Below, piece after piece: positions 25,059 through 33,757 of a stretch of DNA of 56,557 nt. The notes beneath the pieces were generated by a model. The model worked only from the letters and a program-made list of their open reading frames with translations, searched no databases and was not told where the DNA came from. Each line of letters starts with the position of its first letter. Position 1 is the stretch's first letter. A program made the translations under genes and the position numbers. Where the stretch lies: assembly GCF_001667925.1 (NCBI RefSeq), contig NZ_LZJR01000111.1, positions 1 through 56,557 on the forward strand, written 5' to 3'. Source of the DNA: Mycobacterium sp. E2479. GTDB taxonomy: Bacteria > Actinomycetota > Actinomycetes > Mycobacteriales > Mycobacteriaceae.

Positions 25059-25151
25059 TGGTCGTCGCCCAGCAAACTCTTCTGGCGGCGATGAAGTGCT
25101 CAACGACGTTGACGTTCGCCTTGTCGGCGACGCAAGAGGCGGGGGAAGGCA

Positions 25152-26408
25152 TTGGATTTCGGGTTGTTACCGCCGGAGATCAACTCCGGCAGGGTCTACT
25201 CAGGGCCGGGATCGGCGCCGTTGCTGGCAGCTGCGGCCGCCTGGCAAGGGTTGGCAGCCGAATTGCGTTCGACCGCAGCGTCTTACGGTTCGGCCATCTC
25301 GGAGCTGAGAACCACCTGGCGTGGGCCCTCGTCTGCAGCGATGGCCGCCGCGGCGGCCCCCTACATCGAGTGGCTTGACGGCACCGCCGTGCAGGCCGAA
25401 CAGACGGCAGCCCAAGCCAATGCGGCGGCTGCGGCCTATGAAGCAGTTTTCGCGGCCACGGTCCCGCCGCCGGTGATCGTGGCCAACCGGGCGTTGTTGG
25501 CGTCGCTGATTGCGACCAACTTCCTGGGCCAAAACACTCCGGCGATCGCCGCCACTGAGGCCCAGTACGCCGAGATGTGGGCCCAAGACGCCGCAGCTAT
25601 GTATGCCTATGCCGGTTCTGCGGCGGCCGCAACCCGGCTGCCCCCGTTCAGCGCAGCCCCGACGATCGCCGACGGGACCGTTGACCAGGCGGCCGCGGTC
25701 ACGTCCGCGCTACGGTCGTCGACCGTATCGGGCGCGGAATCTTTGCTGACACAGTCGGTCTCGCAGGCTCCGTTGGCGGCGCAAAGCCTTGCCTTGAACG
25801 CCGATGCGGCAACGGCGGCAGCCGGGCTGCCGCTGAGCCTGACGGACGTCACCGGAATCCTGAAGACGTTCAACAGTGTCATGGGAGTTGTCTCCGGACC
25901 GTACACGCCGCTGGGCCTGGGGAATTTGATGAAGAACTGGTACCAGATCTCCATCAGCATCCCGAGCCTCGGTGTGGGCATCCAGGGTATCGGCCCCCTG
26001 CTGCATCCGAAGCCGCTGCTCGGCGTATTGGCCCCGCTGCTGCACAGCGACCTGCTGAGCGGTTCGGCCGCGCTGTCGAGTGCGGGCTCGGTTTCGGCGG
26101 CGGCGGGCCGTGCCGGCTTGGTGGGGTCGTTGTCGGTGCCGTCGAGCTGGGCCTCGGCGGTCCCGGCAATCAGGACGGTTGCCGCCGAGCTGCCAGAGAC
26201 CATGCTGGACGCCGCTCCCGCAATGGCGGTGAACGGTCAACAGGGCATGTTCGGCCCGACCGCTTTATCGAGTCTGGCCGGGCGTGCTGTCGGCGCGACC
26301 GCCACCCGCACGGTCGCCGGGTCGACCGTGCGGGTTCCCGGTGCTGTGGCTGCCGACGACATCGCGACCACATCGACCGTCATCGTGATACCGCCGAACA
26401 CAAGATAA
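25152..26408 (+). CDS. PPE family protein, PPE-SVP subfamily
   Basis: ESX-exported or surface PPE protein of 418 residues. It has the PPE motif at 7-9 in MDFGLLPPEINSGRVYSGPG, a WxG motif WRG at 56-58, the conserved NFLGQNTPAIAATEAQYAEMW block, and the SVP signature GSLSVPSSW at 325-333. The start is TTG 25152, favoured because GGGGGAAGG lies 5 nt upstream and the resulting N-terminus fits the family exactly. No PE gene precedes it. The next PPE gene starts 14 bp downstream, so the two are co-transcribed. The partner PE and exact function are unknown. Confidence 0.88.
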   Translation: MDFGLLPPEINSGRVYSGPGSAPLLAAAAAWQGLAAELRSTAASYGSAISELRTTWRGPSSAAMAAAAAPYIEWLDGTAVQAEQTAAQANAAAAAYEAVFAATVPPPVIVANRALLASLIATNFLGQNTPAIAATEAQYAEMWAQDAAAMYAYAGSAAAATRLPPFSAAPTIADGTVDQAAAVTSALRSSTVSGAESLLTQSVSQAPLAAQSLALNADAATAAAGLPLSLTDVTGILKTFNSVMGVVSGPYTPLGLGNLMKNWYQISISIPSLGVGIQGIGPLLHPKPLLGVLAPLLHSDLLSGSAALSSAGSVSAAAGRAGLVGSLSVPSSWASAVPAIRTVAAELPETMLDAAPAMAVNGQQGMFGPTALSSLAGRAVGATATRTVAGSTVRVPGAVAADDIATTSTVIVIPPNTR

Positions 26409-26422
26409 GAGAGGTTGCGGCA

Positions 26423-27790
26423 ATGGTTTTCGGGGATTTCGCAGCGCTGTCACCGGAAGTGATCTCCACCCAGATCTATACGGGCCCGGGCGCGGCGCCG
26501 TTGCTGGGGGCTGCCGCGGCTTGGGACGGGCTGGCTGCCGAGTTGCACTCCGCGGCGGCATCGTACGGATCGGTGATTGCGGAACTGGCCGGCGAGTCGT
26601 GGCAGGGCCCGGCCTCAGAGGCGATGACCGCCGCGGCGGCCCCCTATGTGGCGTGGCTATCGACCACAGCGGGCCAGGCCGAAGCGACTGCCGTCCAGGC
26701 CCGGGCCGCGGCCGGCGCCTACGAGGCCGCGTTGGCGGCCGTCGTGCCGCCGGCGGTTATCGCGGCGAACCGCAGCCTGCTGGCCACGCTGTTGCAGACG
26801 AACGTCTTGGGGCAAAACGGCGCGGCGATCGCGGCGACCGAGGCCGAGTACAGCCAGATGTGGGCCCAAGATGTCGCGGCGATGTTCGGGTACGCCAGCG
26901 CGTCGGAGTCCGCCGGCGAGTTGACGCCGTTCGAGAAAGCACCGGCGACCACCAATGACACCGGTTCGGCGACCCAGGCTGTCGCCGTCGCCGCGTCGGA
27001 GTCGCAGTCGTTGTCGTCGTGGCTCAAACAGATCGAGGACTACATCACTTCGCTCACCGGCCAATACACCAAGTTTTGGCAGGACTTGATCGGCGGGGCC
27101 ACGGGGAGTACTGAGATCGCGCCCTTCTGGGAGACGCTGTATTCGACCATTTCGCAATTCGGCACACAGGCGACGTGGACCAACGTTGTCAATTCCAGTA
27201 CCAGCATGGGCATCTCGCAGTGGAAGAACTTCTTCATCTATGCGCCGTGGAGCGCCGCGATGTCGAAAACGTCGTTGGGCGCCGGTCTGGCGTCTCCGGG
27301 GCATGTGGCCGCGGCCGTCCCAGTCAAGCCCGTATCGGCGGTATTGGGCAACGCGCCGACTGTGGGCAAATTATCGGTGCCGCCGAACTGGGCCACCGCG
27401 GCGCCGGCGATCAGGCTGGCCTCCAGCGCGCTACCGGCCACCAGCCTCGCTGCGGCCGCCCCGGCAGGTATCCCCGGCGCCCTGGTCAACGAGGCGACGC
27501 TGGGCGGCCTGGCCGGCGGCGCCCTGGGCAGCCCGGCGGCGCGTGTCGTCAGCTCGACCGGCATCGAGGCGCCCGGAATCACCGGCGAACGCCGCACGAA
27601 GCCGGTCAAGCTGGACCGCATCATCGCCCAACTTCAGGAGATGCCCGACCAGGTACAGCACTGGAACGTCGACGAGGCCGGCCTCGATGACCTGGTCGCC
27701 AAACTCAGAACAACGCCCGGCGTACACGCCGTGCACGTGACCGAGGGCGAGGAGATCGCCGTCGGATCGTCCGGCTCGAAGCTGGGGTAG
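26423..27790 (+). CDS. PPE-SVP protein with SPE instead of PPE and a C-terminal extension
   Basis: Protein of 455 residues, clearly homologous to its left neighbour along the first 180 residues. The eponymous Pro-Pro-Glu is changed to Ser-Pro-Glu (LSPEVIS, about 9-15). The WxG motif (SWQGPASEA) and the SVP signature GKLSVPPNW (315-323) are kept. After residue 390 it carries a charged, predicted alpha/beta tail of about 65 residues (KLDRIIAQLQEMPDQVQHW, then LDDLVAKLRTTPGVHAVHV) that neither neighbour has. RBS GAGAGG precedes ATG 26423. Second gene of the PPE operon; 58 bp before the DUF732 gene. Confidence 0.87.
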   Translation: MVFGDFAALSPEVISTQIYTGPGAAPLLGAAAAWDGLAAELHSAAASYGSVIAELAGESWQGPASEAMTAAAAPYVAWLSTTAGQAEATAVQARAAAGAYEAALAAVVPPAVIAANRSLLATLLQTNVLGQNGAAIAATEAEYSQMWAQDVAAMFGYASASESAGELTPFEKAPATTNDTGSATQAVAVAASESQSLSSWLKQIEDYITSLTGQYTKFWQDLIGGATGSTEIAPFWETLYSTISQFGTQATWTNVVNSSTSMGISQWKNFFIYAPWSAAMSKTSLGAGLASPGHVAAAVPVKPVSAVLGNAPTVGKLSVPPNWATAAPAIRLASSALPATSLAAAAPAGIPGALVNEATLGGLAGGALGSPAARVVSSTGIEAPGITGERRTKPVKLDRIIAQLQEMPDQVQHWNVDEAGLDDLVAKLRTTPGVHAVHVTEGEEIAVGSSGSKLG

Positions 27791-27848
27791 CGCAAGACCG
27801 GAACACCCGCGAAAAACCACCATCAACGTACGCATCGAAGGGGGATGC

Positions 27849-28205
27849 ATGAAACTGCTGTTAGCGCTTCTCGGTGTATCGCTGGGGATCGTTACCGCGG
27901 TCCCCGCGCACGCCATACCAGGCGAGGATGAGGCGGCCGCCGACGAAAACAATGAAGTCTTCATCGCTGACCTACATACGGTGGGCATCAGCTTCCAGGA
28001 CCCGAACCAAGCCGTGAGCGCCGGGAAAGCGGTCTGCGGCTTGCTCGCTCGGGGTGTATCGGGTCTTCAACTCCTCAACGACCTGCGGGACAACAACCCC
28101 GCACTGACCACCAACGGCGCCGCCCAGTTCGCGACGATATCGGCGAAGGCGTATTGCCCACGGCAACTGGACGCCTCGGCGGGACCCGGCGCCAAAAGCG
28201 GATGA
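27849..28205 (+). CDS. Secreted DUF732 protein
   Basis: Small exported protein of 118 residues. A classical signal peptide (MKLLLALLGVSLGIV...) ends in AHA with predicted cleavage after residue 22. The mature domain has the DUF732 pattern: an acidic start, FIADLHTVGI, and two cysteines (63 and 103) likely joined by a disulfide. The function of the family, common and multicopy in mycobacteria, is unknown. A strong ribosome site (AAGGGGG) lies 4 nt before ATG 27849. It lies inside the PPE cluster and may be co-expressed with it. Confidence 0.85.
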   Translation: MKLLLALLGVSLGIVTAVPAHAIPGEDEAAADENNEVFIADLHTVGISFQDPNQAVSAGKAVCGLLARGVSGLQLLNDLRDNNPALTTNGAAQFATISAKAYCPRQLDASAGPGAKSG

Positions 28206-28345
28206 ACGACTGAGGGTCAACAGCCGCAAGATAATCCGCGACCGCATCACAGCACGACACCGCAATGGCCGAAACCGATCCCCTTCACTCCTTAGAGAAA
28301 AGCCTGATGTTGCAGCATAACTCGCCCGCCGTTGAGCTGGGGTCA

Positions 28346-29323
28346 GTGACGGATTTCGGTACGCTTCCGCCGGAAAGCAATTCCGGGAGGATGCATTCGG
28401 GTCCCGGTGCCGGGTCAATGATGGACGCCGCCAAGGCTTGGGGTGCGCTGAGCGCCCAGCTCAGTGACATGGCACTGAGCTATCGGGCGGCTATCTCAAC
28501 GCTGGATTCCGAACAACGAGGTGCTCCGGCGACGGCGATATTCCGTGCCGTCGCAGACCATCTCGCTTGGCTCGACGCTACCGCCGCGCGGGCCCGTCAG
28601 ACGGCAGCCCAGGCCAAGGAAGCCGCGAGCGCCTACGGTTTGACGCGTGCGGCGGTAGTGGCGCCTCATCTGATCGATGCCAATCGGTTGCAGCGGATCG
28701 CGCTGGCCGCCTCGAACTGCCTGGGCCAAAGCAGTGCGGCCATCGCGGACACCGACGCCGACTACGAAAGGATGTGGGCCCAGGACGCCGCCGCCATGTA
28801 TGCCTACGCCCGTGCCTCGGCCCGCATCTGGAAGCTGACGCCGTTCAGTTCGCCCCCGCCTCCCGCCGGCCTCTGCGAGGCCGCGCACCATGGCCCGGGG
28901 TTCAGCGAGCCGTCCCGAAACTGGCGTCTGACGGTGGCGCCGGAAGTAATCGCCACCGGCTGCCAAGTGATCTCGACTATCTCAGAAGCGCTCGATGAGT
29001 TGTCCTCCTCCCCGCTGGCCACCTTCGACGAGTCCCTGCTGCCGATAACGGCACCCTTGTCCAGGCTGAGTGCTTTGTCGGCGCCACTGGACTTCGCGCT
29101 CAGCCACCTGAGTTCGGTCAACAAGGCCGCCTCGTTGAACAGGGCCGCCGTCATGTGGTCGCTGCGGCCCGGAGCGGGCCGCACGAATCACGCGGCGCCA
29201 CGTGTGAGCGTCGGTAGCGGGGCGGCAATCGGGATCTTGTCGGTTCCGCGGGCGTGGACTCGATCAATGCCCAGCCCGAAGTCGCCGAGTCCGCAAGCAA
29301 CTCCCGTGGATCGCAGCCAATGA
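28346..29323 (+). CDS. Divergent PPE-SVP protein lacking the WxG tryptophan
   Basis: Protein of 325 residues from GTG 28346, which gives the standard N-terminus TDFGTLPPESNSGRMHSGPG; the frame is open from ATG 28265, adding 27 residues that look non-native. Homology to the first PPE of the cluster is plain (DADYERMWAQDAAAMYAYARA). The WxG motif is lost: the aligned place reads EQRGAPATA, with Gln for Trp. The SVP signature GILSVPRAW remains at 296-304, but the tail after it is short and unlike the others. It may be a decaying paralogue or a protein with altered partner binding. A 139 bp gap separates it from the DUF732 gene. Confidence 0.78.
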   Translation: MTDFGTLPPESNSGRMHSGPGAGSMMDAAKAWGALSAQLSDMALSYRAAISTLDSEQRGAPATAIFRAVADHLAWLDATAARARQTAAQAKEAASAYGLTRAAVVAPHLIDANRLQRIALAASNCLGQSSAAIADTDADYERMWAQDAAAMYAYARASARIWKLTPFSSPPPPAGLCEAAHHGPGFSEPSRNWRLTVAPEVIATGCQVISTISEALDELSSSPLATFDESLLPITAPLSRLSALSAPLDFALSHLSSVNKAASLNRAAVMWSLRPGAGRTNHAAPRVSVGSGAAIGILSVPRAWTRSMPSPKSPSPQATPVDRSQ

Positions 29324-29417
29324 GCTCGCCACTTTCCATTCGGTGACACCATGTCGCCTCGGCCAAACCGACCGGTAGTTTGTTCGCCATTGCTGTTCGC
29401 GACGGGGGCAGGGGGGC

Positions 29418-29423
29418 TACGGT
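29418..29423 (+). promoter_or_regulatory. -10 hexamer for the leaderless WS/DGAT gene
   Basis: TACGGT, 6 nt before ATG 29430. It favours this ATG over the GTG at 29427. Confidence 0.45.
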
Positions 29424-29429
29424 CGGGTG

Positions 29430-30824
29430 ATGAAACGGCTTTCGAGTGTTGATGCGGCGTTTTGGTCAGCGGAAACCGCGGGCTGGCACATGCACGTCGG
29501 GGCGTTGGCGATCTGCGACCCGAAGGAGTCCCCCGAGTACAGCTTTCAACGCCTCCGTCAATTACTGATCGAACGTTTGCCGGAGGTACCGCAGTTGCGG
29601 TGGCGGGTCACCGGCGCGCCGCTGGGCTTGGACCGGCCCTGGTTCGTCGAAGACGAAGAGCTGGACGTGGACTTCCACGTCCGCCGCATCGGTGTTCCCG
29701 CGCCCGGCGGTCGCCGCGAGCTCGAGGAACTGGTGGGCCGGTTGATGTCCTACAAGCTGGACCGCTCCCGGCCGCTGTGGGAGATGTGGGTGATCGAGGG
29801 CGTCGAGGGCGGCCGGGTCGCCACGCTGACCAAGATGCACCACGCCATCGTCGATGGGGTCTCGGGTGCCGGCCTGGGTGAAATCCTGTTGGACGTCACA
29901 CCGGAACCGCGTGCGCCGCAACAGGAAACGGTCGGGTCGCTGGTGGGTTTCCAACTGCCGGGGTTGGAGCGGCGGGCCGTGGGAGCGCTCATCAACGTCG
30001 GTGTCAAGACGCCGTTTCGCATCGCGCGGCTGATGGAGCAGACCGTGCGCCAGCAGATCGCCACCCTGGGTGTGCGCAGTAGGCCGCCCCGCTATTTCGA
30101 AGCGCCCAAAACCCGCTTCAATGCACCGGTCTCGCCGCACCGGCGCATCACCGGCGCCCGCGTCGAACTGGCCCGCGCCAAGCTGATCAAGGACGCGTAC
30201 GGCGTCAAGCTCAACGACGTCGTACTGGCCCTGGTGGCCGGGGCCGCGCGTGACTACTTACAGAAGCGCGGTGAGCTGCCGGCCAAACCGCTGATCGCCC
30301 AGATCCCCGTCTCGACGCGGACCGACGACGACAAGGACGACGTCGGTAACAAGGTCAGCTCGATGACCGTCTCGTTGGCCACCGATGTCGACGACCCCGG
30401 TGAGCGGCTGCGGGCCATCCACGAAAGCACCCAAAGCGCCAAGCTGATGGCCAAGGCGTTGTCCGCGCATCAGATCATGGGGCTGACCGAGACCACGCCG
30501 CCCGGGTTGTTGGGTCTGGCCGCGCGGGCCTACACCGCCAGCGGGCTGTCGCGGAACCTGGCGCCCATCAACCTGGTCGTCTCCAACGTCCCCGGCCCGC
30601 CGTTCCCGTTGTACATGGCGGGCGCCAAACTGGATTCGCTGGTGCCGCTGGGGCCGCCGGTGATGGACGTCGCGCTGAACATCACCTGCTTCTCCTACAC
30701 CGACTACCTGGACTTCGGTTTCGTGACGACGCCCGAGGTGGCCAACGACATCGACGACATGGCCGACCGGATCGAGCCGGCGCTGACCGACCTGGAGAAG
30801 GCCGCCGCGCGGGAGAACGGTTAG
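29430..30824 (+). CDS. Wax ester synthase/diacylglycerol acyltransferase (WS/DGAT)
   Basis: Acyl-CoA:diacylglycerol acyltransferase-like enzyme of triacylglycerol or wax ester synthesis, membrane-peripheral, 464 residues. The catalytic HHxxxDG motif is HHAIVDG at 137-143. Other family blocks are SSVDAAFW near the start, the PLW of RPLWEMWVIEGVEGG, VSNVPGPPFPLYMAG and NITCFSYTDYLDFG. The substrate preference is not readable. It converges with lipO, 18 bp away, and lies beside fadD12 and an acyltransferase gene, suggesting a lipid-storage neighbourhood. Rv1425 counterpart by memory. Confidence 0.92.
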   Translation: MKRLSSVDAAFWSAETAGWHMHVGALAICDPKESPEYSFQRLRQLLIERLPEVPQLRWRVTGAPLGLDRPWFVEDEELDVDFHVRRIGVPAPGGRRELEELVGRLMSYKLDRSRPLWEMWVIEGVEGGRVATLTKMHHAIVDGVSGAGLGEILLDVTPEPRAPQQETVGSLVGFQLPGLERRAVGALINVGVKTPFRIARLMEQTVRQQIATLGVRSRPPRYFEAPKTRFNAPVSPHRRITGARVELARAKLIKDAYGVKLNDVVLALVAGAARDYLQKRGELPAKPLIAQIPVSTRTDDDKDDVGNKVSSMTVSLATDVDDPGERLRAIHESTQSAKLMAKALSAHQIMGLTETTPPGLLGLAARAYTASGLSRNLAPINLVVSNVPGPPFPLYMAGAKLDSLVPLGPPVMDVALNITCFSYTDYLDFGFVTTPEVANDIDDMADRIEPALTDLEKAAARENG

Positions 30825-30842
30825 GGGCCGCCGCCGTCAGGC

Positions 30843-32117
30843 CTAGTCGCGCTCGGGCGGATTCGTCGCGTACACCCAGGACAGGAATCGAGCCACGGCC
30901 TCCGCGGACCGATGCGCCCGTGGGGAGCTGAAGATGTCGAAAGCGTGCTGGGCGTGCGGTAATTGGGCGTAGGCGACCGGGTTTTTGGATACCCCACGCA
31001 GTTCCTCGACGAACTCGGCGGCCTCGCCGACCGGGATGAGCGAATCGTCGTGGCCGTGCAGGACGAAGAAGGGCGGTGCGTCGGCGCGCAGCCGCCGGAT
31101 CGGCGAGGCGTCGACGAAGATGTCGCGATGCGCAGCGAATTTCTTTTTGACAACCAGCTTTTGGAGCATGTCCACGAATTCGCGCCGGCCTTCGCCCTCG
31201 GTGGAGAACCAGTCATAGCGCCCGTACACCGGCACCGCGGCCACCACCGAGGTGTCGGCGTCCTCGAAACCGGGCTGGAATTTGGGGTCGTTGGGCGTCA
31301 GCGCCGCCAACGAACAGAGGTGGCCGCCGGCGGATCCGCCGGTGATCGCCACGAAGTTCGGGTCCCCGCCGTAGCGGGAGATGTTCTCCTTGACCCAGGC
31401 GAGCGCGCGTTTGACGTCGATGATGTGGTCGGGCCACGTATGCCGCGGCGATACCCGGTAGCCGATCGACACGCACACCCAGCCGCGCGCGGCCAGGTGG
31501 CTCATCAGCGGATAGGCCTGGGGGCGGCGCATTCCGATCACCCAGGCGCCGCCAGGCACCTGCAGCAGCACCGGCGCCTTGCCGTCGCGCGGCAGGTCGC
31601 GGCGGCGCCAGATGTCGGCGAGGTTGGCGCGCCCGTGCGGGCCGTAGGACACCACGTTCGTCTTCTCGACGTAGCGCCGGCGCGCGATGGTGTTGCCCAG
31701 CGGCAGGGTGCGTCTGCCGCTGCGCGTCGGCGTCGTCTGGGGCAGCTTGCTCAGCGCCTCTTCGTAGTCATCGCCCAGTTGGTCGCGCAGCCCCGCCTCA
31801 AGCACCGGCCCGGGGGTGGTGACGCCGCGATACTTGATGACGCCCAGGATGGCCCAGGACGCCACGGTCAGCGCCAGGGCGGCTTTCCCGCGCCGCCCCG
31901 CGAAGTCCCCGCGCCGACCCCGCCGCAGCGCGTCGAGCAGCGAGGCGGAGAAGTAGATGCCGGGCACCTCCGAGGCCGGCCAGCCATACCAGAAGACCAG
32001 TACGGTGCTGTAGCCCTTGCGGGCCAGCGGGCGTAATCCGTTGGCGGCGTTGATCAACTCGAGCCCGGCCCGTGCGAGCGGCCGGGGCTTTGTGATCGTT
32101 CGAGGCAGCCGCTTCAC
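30843..32117 (-). CDS. lipO: LipO-type esterase/lipase (alpha/beta hydrolase)
   Basis: Alpha/beta hydrolase of 424 residues. The oxyanion strand reads VPGGAWV in place of the classical HGGG. The nucleophile elbow is GGSAGG (ITGGSAGGHL), the acid lies in HGHDDSLIP and the histidine in QHAFD. The N-terminal 110 residues contain at least one hydrophobic segment (KAALALTVASWAILGVI), suggesting membrane anchoring. It is the last gene of the leftward acyltransferase-fadD12-lipO operon and overlaps fadD12 by 4 bp. The substrate is unknown; a lipid ester is likely from context. Rv1426c counterpart by memory. Confidence 0.88.
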   Translation of the reverse strand: MKRLPRTITKPRPLARAGLELINAANGLRPLARKGYSTVLVFWYGWPASEVPGIYFSASLLDALRRGRRGDFAGRRGKAALALTVASWAILGVIKYRGVTTPGPVLEAGLRDQLGDDYEEALSKLPQTTPTRSGRRTLPLGNTIARRRYVEKTNVVSYGPHGRANLADIWRRRDLPRDGKAPVLLQVPGGAWVIGMRRPQAYPLMSHLAARGWVCVSIGYRVSPRHTWPDHIIDVKRALAWVKENISRYGGDPNFVAITGGSAGGHLCSLAALTPNDPKFQPGFEDADTSVVAAVPVYGRYDWFSTEGEGRREFVDMLQKLVVKKKFAAHRDIFVDASPIRRLRADAPPFFVLHGHDDSLIPVGEAAEFVEELRGVSKNPVAYAQLPHAQHAFDIFSSPRAHRSAEAVARFLSWVYATNPPERD

Positions 32118-33754
32118 CCCTTCACCCGCGCTTGCAAGTCGGCGCGCAGGACCTTGCCGGTGCTGCTGCGCGGAAGTTCGTCCAGGACCGTGATTTCGCG
32201 GGGGATTTTGTAGTTGGCCAGGTTCTCCCGCACGTGCTGCTTGAGCGCCTCAGGAGCGGCGGCCGCGTCGAGCGAGGCGCCGGGCTGCAGCACCACGAAG
32301 GCTGCCAGCCGCTGCCCGTATTGTTCGTCGTCCACGCCGATCACCGATGCCTCCGCCACGTCGGCGTGTGCCACCAGGATCTTCTCCACCTCGATCGGGT
32401 ACACGTTCTCGCCGCCGGAGACGATCATCTCGTCGTCGCGGCCGACGACGAACAGGCGCCCCGCCTCGTCCAGATAGCCCAGGTCGCCCGACGACATGAA
32501 GCCGGCGTGGAAATCCTTCCCTTTGCCGGTTGAGCCCTCCGTGTAACCGTCGAACTGAGTGTTGTTGCGCACGTAGATGCTGCCGACCTCGCCGGTGGGC
32601 ACCTCGTTGAATTCCGGGTCCAGGATGCGGATTTCGGTTCCCCCCGCGGGCCGGCCGGCGGTGTCGGGTGCGGCCCGCAGGTCCTGCGGAGTGGCGGTGG
32701 CGATCATGCCGGCCTCGGTGGCGTTGTAGTTGTTGTAGATCACGTCACCGAATGCGTCCATGAACGCGATGACCACGTCGGGCCGCATCCGCGATCCCGA
32801 TGCCGCGGCGAATCTCAGGGATCGGCCGCTGTAGCGACGTCGCACCTCGGCGGGCAACTCCATGATGCGGTCGAACATCACCGGCACCACGGCAAGCCCG
32901 GTGGCCTGGTGGCGGTCGATGAGATCCAGCGTGGCCTCGGGGTCGAATTTGCGCCGGGTGATCACCGTGCAGGCCATGGACGCGGCGAAGATCAACTGGG
33001 AGAAGCCCCAGGCGTGGAACATGGGCGCGACGATCACAATGTTTTCCTCGGCCCGCCACGGCGTGCGGTCCAAAATCGCCTTGAGCGTGCCTATTCCGGC
33101 GTTGCCGCCGGTTTGGTTGGCGCCCTTGGGTGTTCCGGTGGTGCCGGAGGTGAGCAGGATCATCCTGCCCTTGCGGCCGGAGCGGCGGGGTTGTTGCCCG
33201 GCGTGATCGGCGATCAGCTTCTCGACGGTGACATCGTGTCTCCCGTCCGTCCAGGCCACGACGCGGCTGGCGTCCGGCTTGTCCGCCAGGGCGCGGTCCA
33301 CCGTCGGGGTAAACTCTTCGTCGTAGACCACGGCGTCAACGCCCTCGCGGTTGACGACCTCGGCCAGCGCCGGCCCGGCGAACGAGGTGTTGAGCAGCAC
33401 GACGTCGGAGCCGATCCGGTTCACGGCCACCACCGCTTCGACGAAGCCGCGGTGATTGCGGCACATGATGCCCACAACCTTCGGCTGGCCCCCGGGCAGG
33501 TGTTGCAGCGCGGCGCCGAACGCGTTGATCCGTTGATCGAGTTCCCGCCAGGTCAGCGTGCCGAGTTCGTCGATCAGCCCGGGGCGGTCGGGGCAGCGCT
33601 GCGCCGCACCGGCGAAGCCCACGGTCATGCCCATGCCCTCGCGGCGCATGGCCGCGGCCATCTTGAGGTAGCGGTCGGGCCGCATCGGCGCGATCATGCC
33701 GGCGCGGCTCAGCGTGGTGATCAATCCGAGCGTCTCGCTCAACGGAATTCGCAT
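32114..33754 (-). CDS. fadD12: Fatty-acid--CoA ligase FadD12
   Basis: Acyl-adenylate-forming enzyme of 546 residues that activates fatty acids to acyl-CoA. The AMP-binding P-loop is TSGTTGTPKG at 202-211. Further hallmarks are YNNYNATEAGM, the adenylate-binding GDLGYLDEAGRLFVVGR region, and the C-terminal catalytic lysine in RSSTGKVLR near residue 537. ATG 33754 is 3 bp from the upstream acyltransferase stop, and its end overlaps lipO. Its product could feed the adjacent acyltransferase and the WS/DGAT enzyme. Chain-length preference is not readable. Rv1427c counterpart by memory. Confidence 0.92.
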   Translation of the reverse strand: MRIPLSETLGLITTLSRAGMIAPMRPDRYLKMAAAMRREGMGMTVGFAGAAQRCPDRPGLIDELGTLTWRELDQRINAFGAALQHLPGGQPKVVGIMCRNHRGFVEAVVAVNRIGSDVVLLNTSFAGPALAEVVNREGVDAVVYDEEFTPTVDRALADKPDASRVVAWTDGRHDVTVEKLIADHAGQQPRRSGRKGRMILLTSGTTGTPKGANQTGGNAGIGTLKAILDRTPWRAEENIVIVAPMFHAWGFSQLIFAASMACTVITRRKFDPEATLDLIDRHQATGLAVVPVMFDRIMELPAEVRRRYSGRSLRFAAASGSRMRPDVVIAFMDAFGDVIYNNYNATEAGMIATATPQDLRAAPDTAGRPAGGTEIRILDPEFNEVPTGEVGSIYVRNNTQFDGYTEGSTGKGKDFHAGFMSSGDLGYLDEAGRLFVVGRDDEMIVSGGENVYPIEVEKILVAHADVAEASVIGVDDEQYGQRLAAFVVLQPGASLDAAAAPEALKQHVRENLANYKIPREITVLDELPRSSTGKVLRADLQARVKG

Positions 33755-33757
33755 CGC

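Larger units (their letters stand above)
24245..25151. other. 907 bp interval without a supported gene, upstream of the PPE cluster
   Basis: Open frames here (for example 24588-24918 plus, 24526-24813 minus) have no recognisable family and disagree with the codon bias of the neighbours. About 24430-24600 is clearly richer in A+T than the rest. M. tuberculosis has a leftward membrane-protein gene here (Rv1424c by memory); I cannot recognise a remnant. The right 150 bp probably hold the PPE promoter. Confidence 0.55.
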
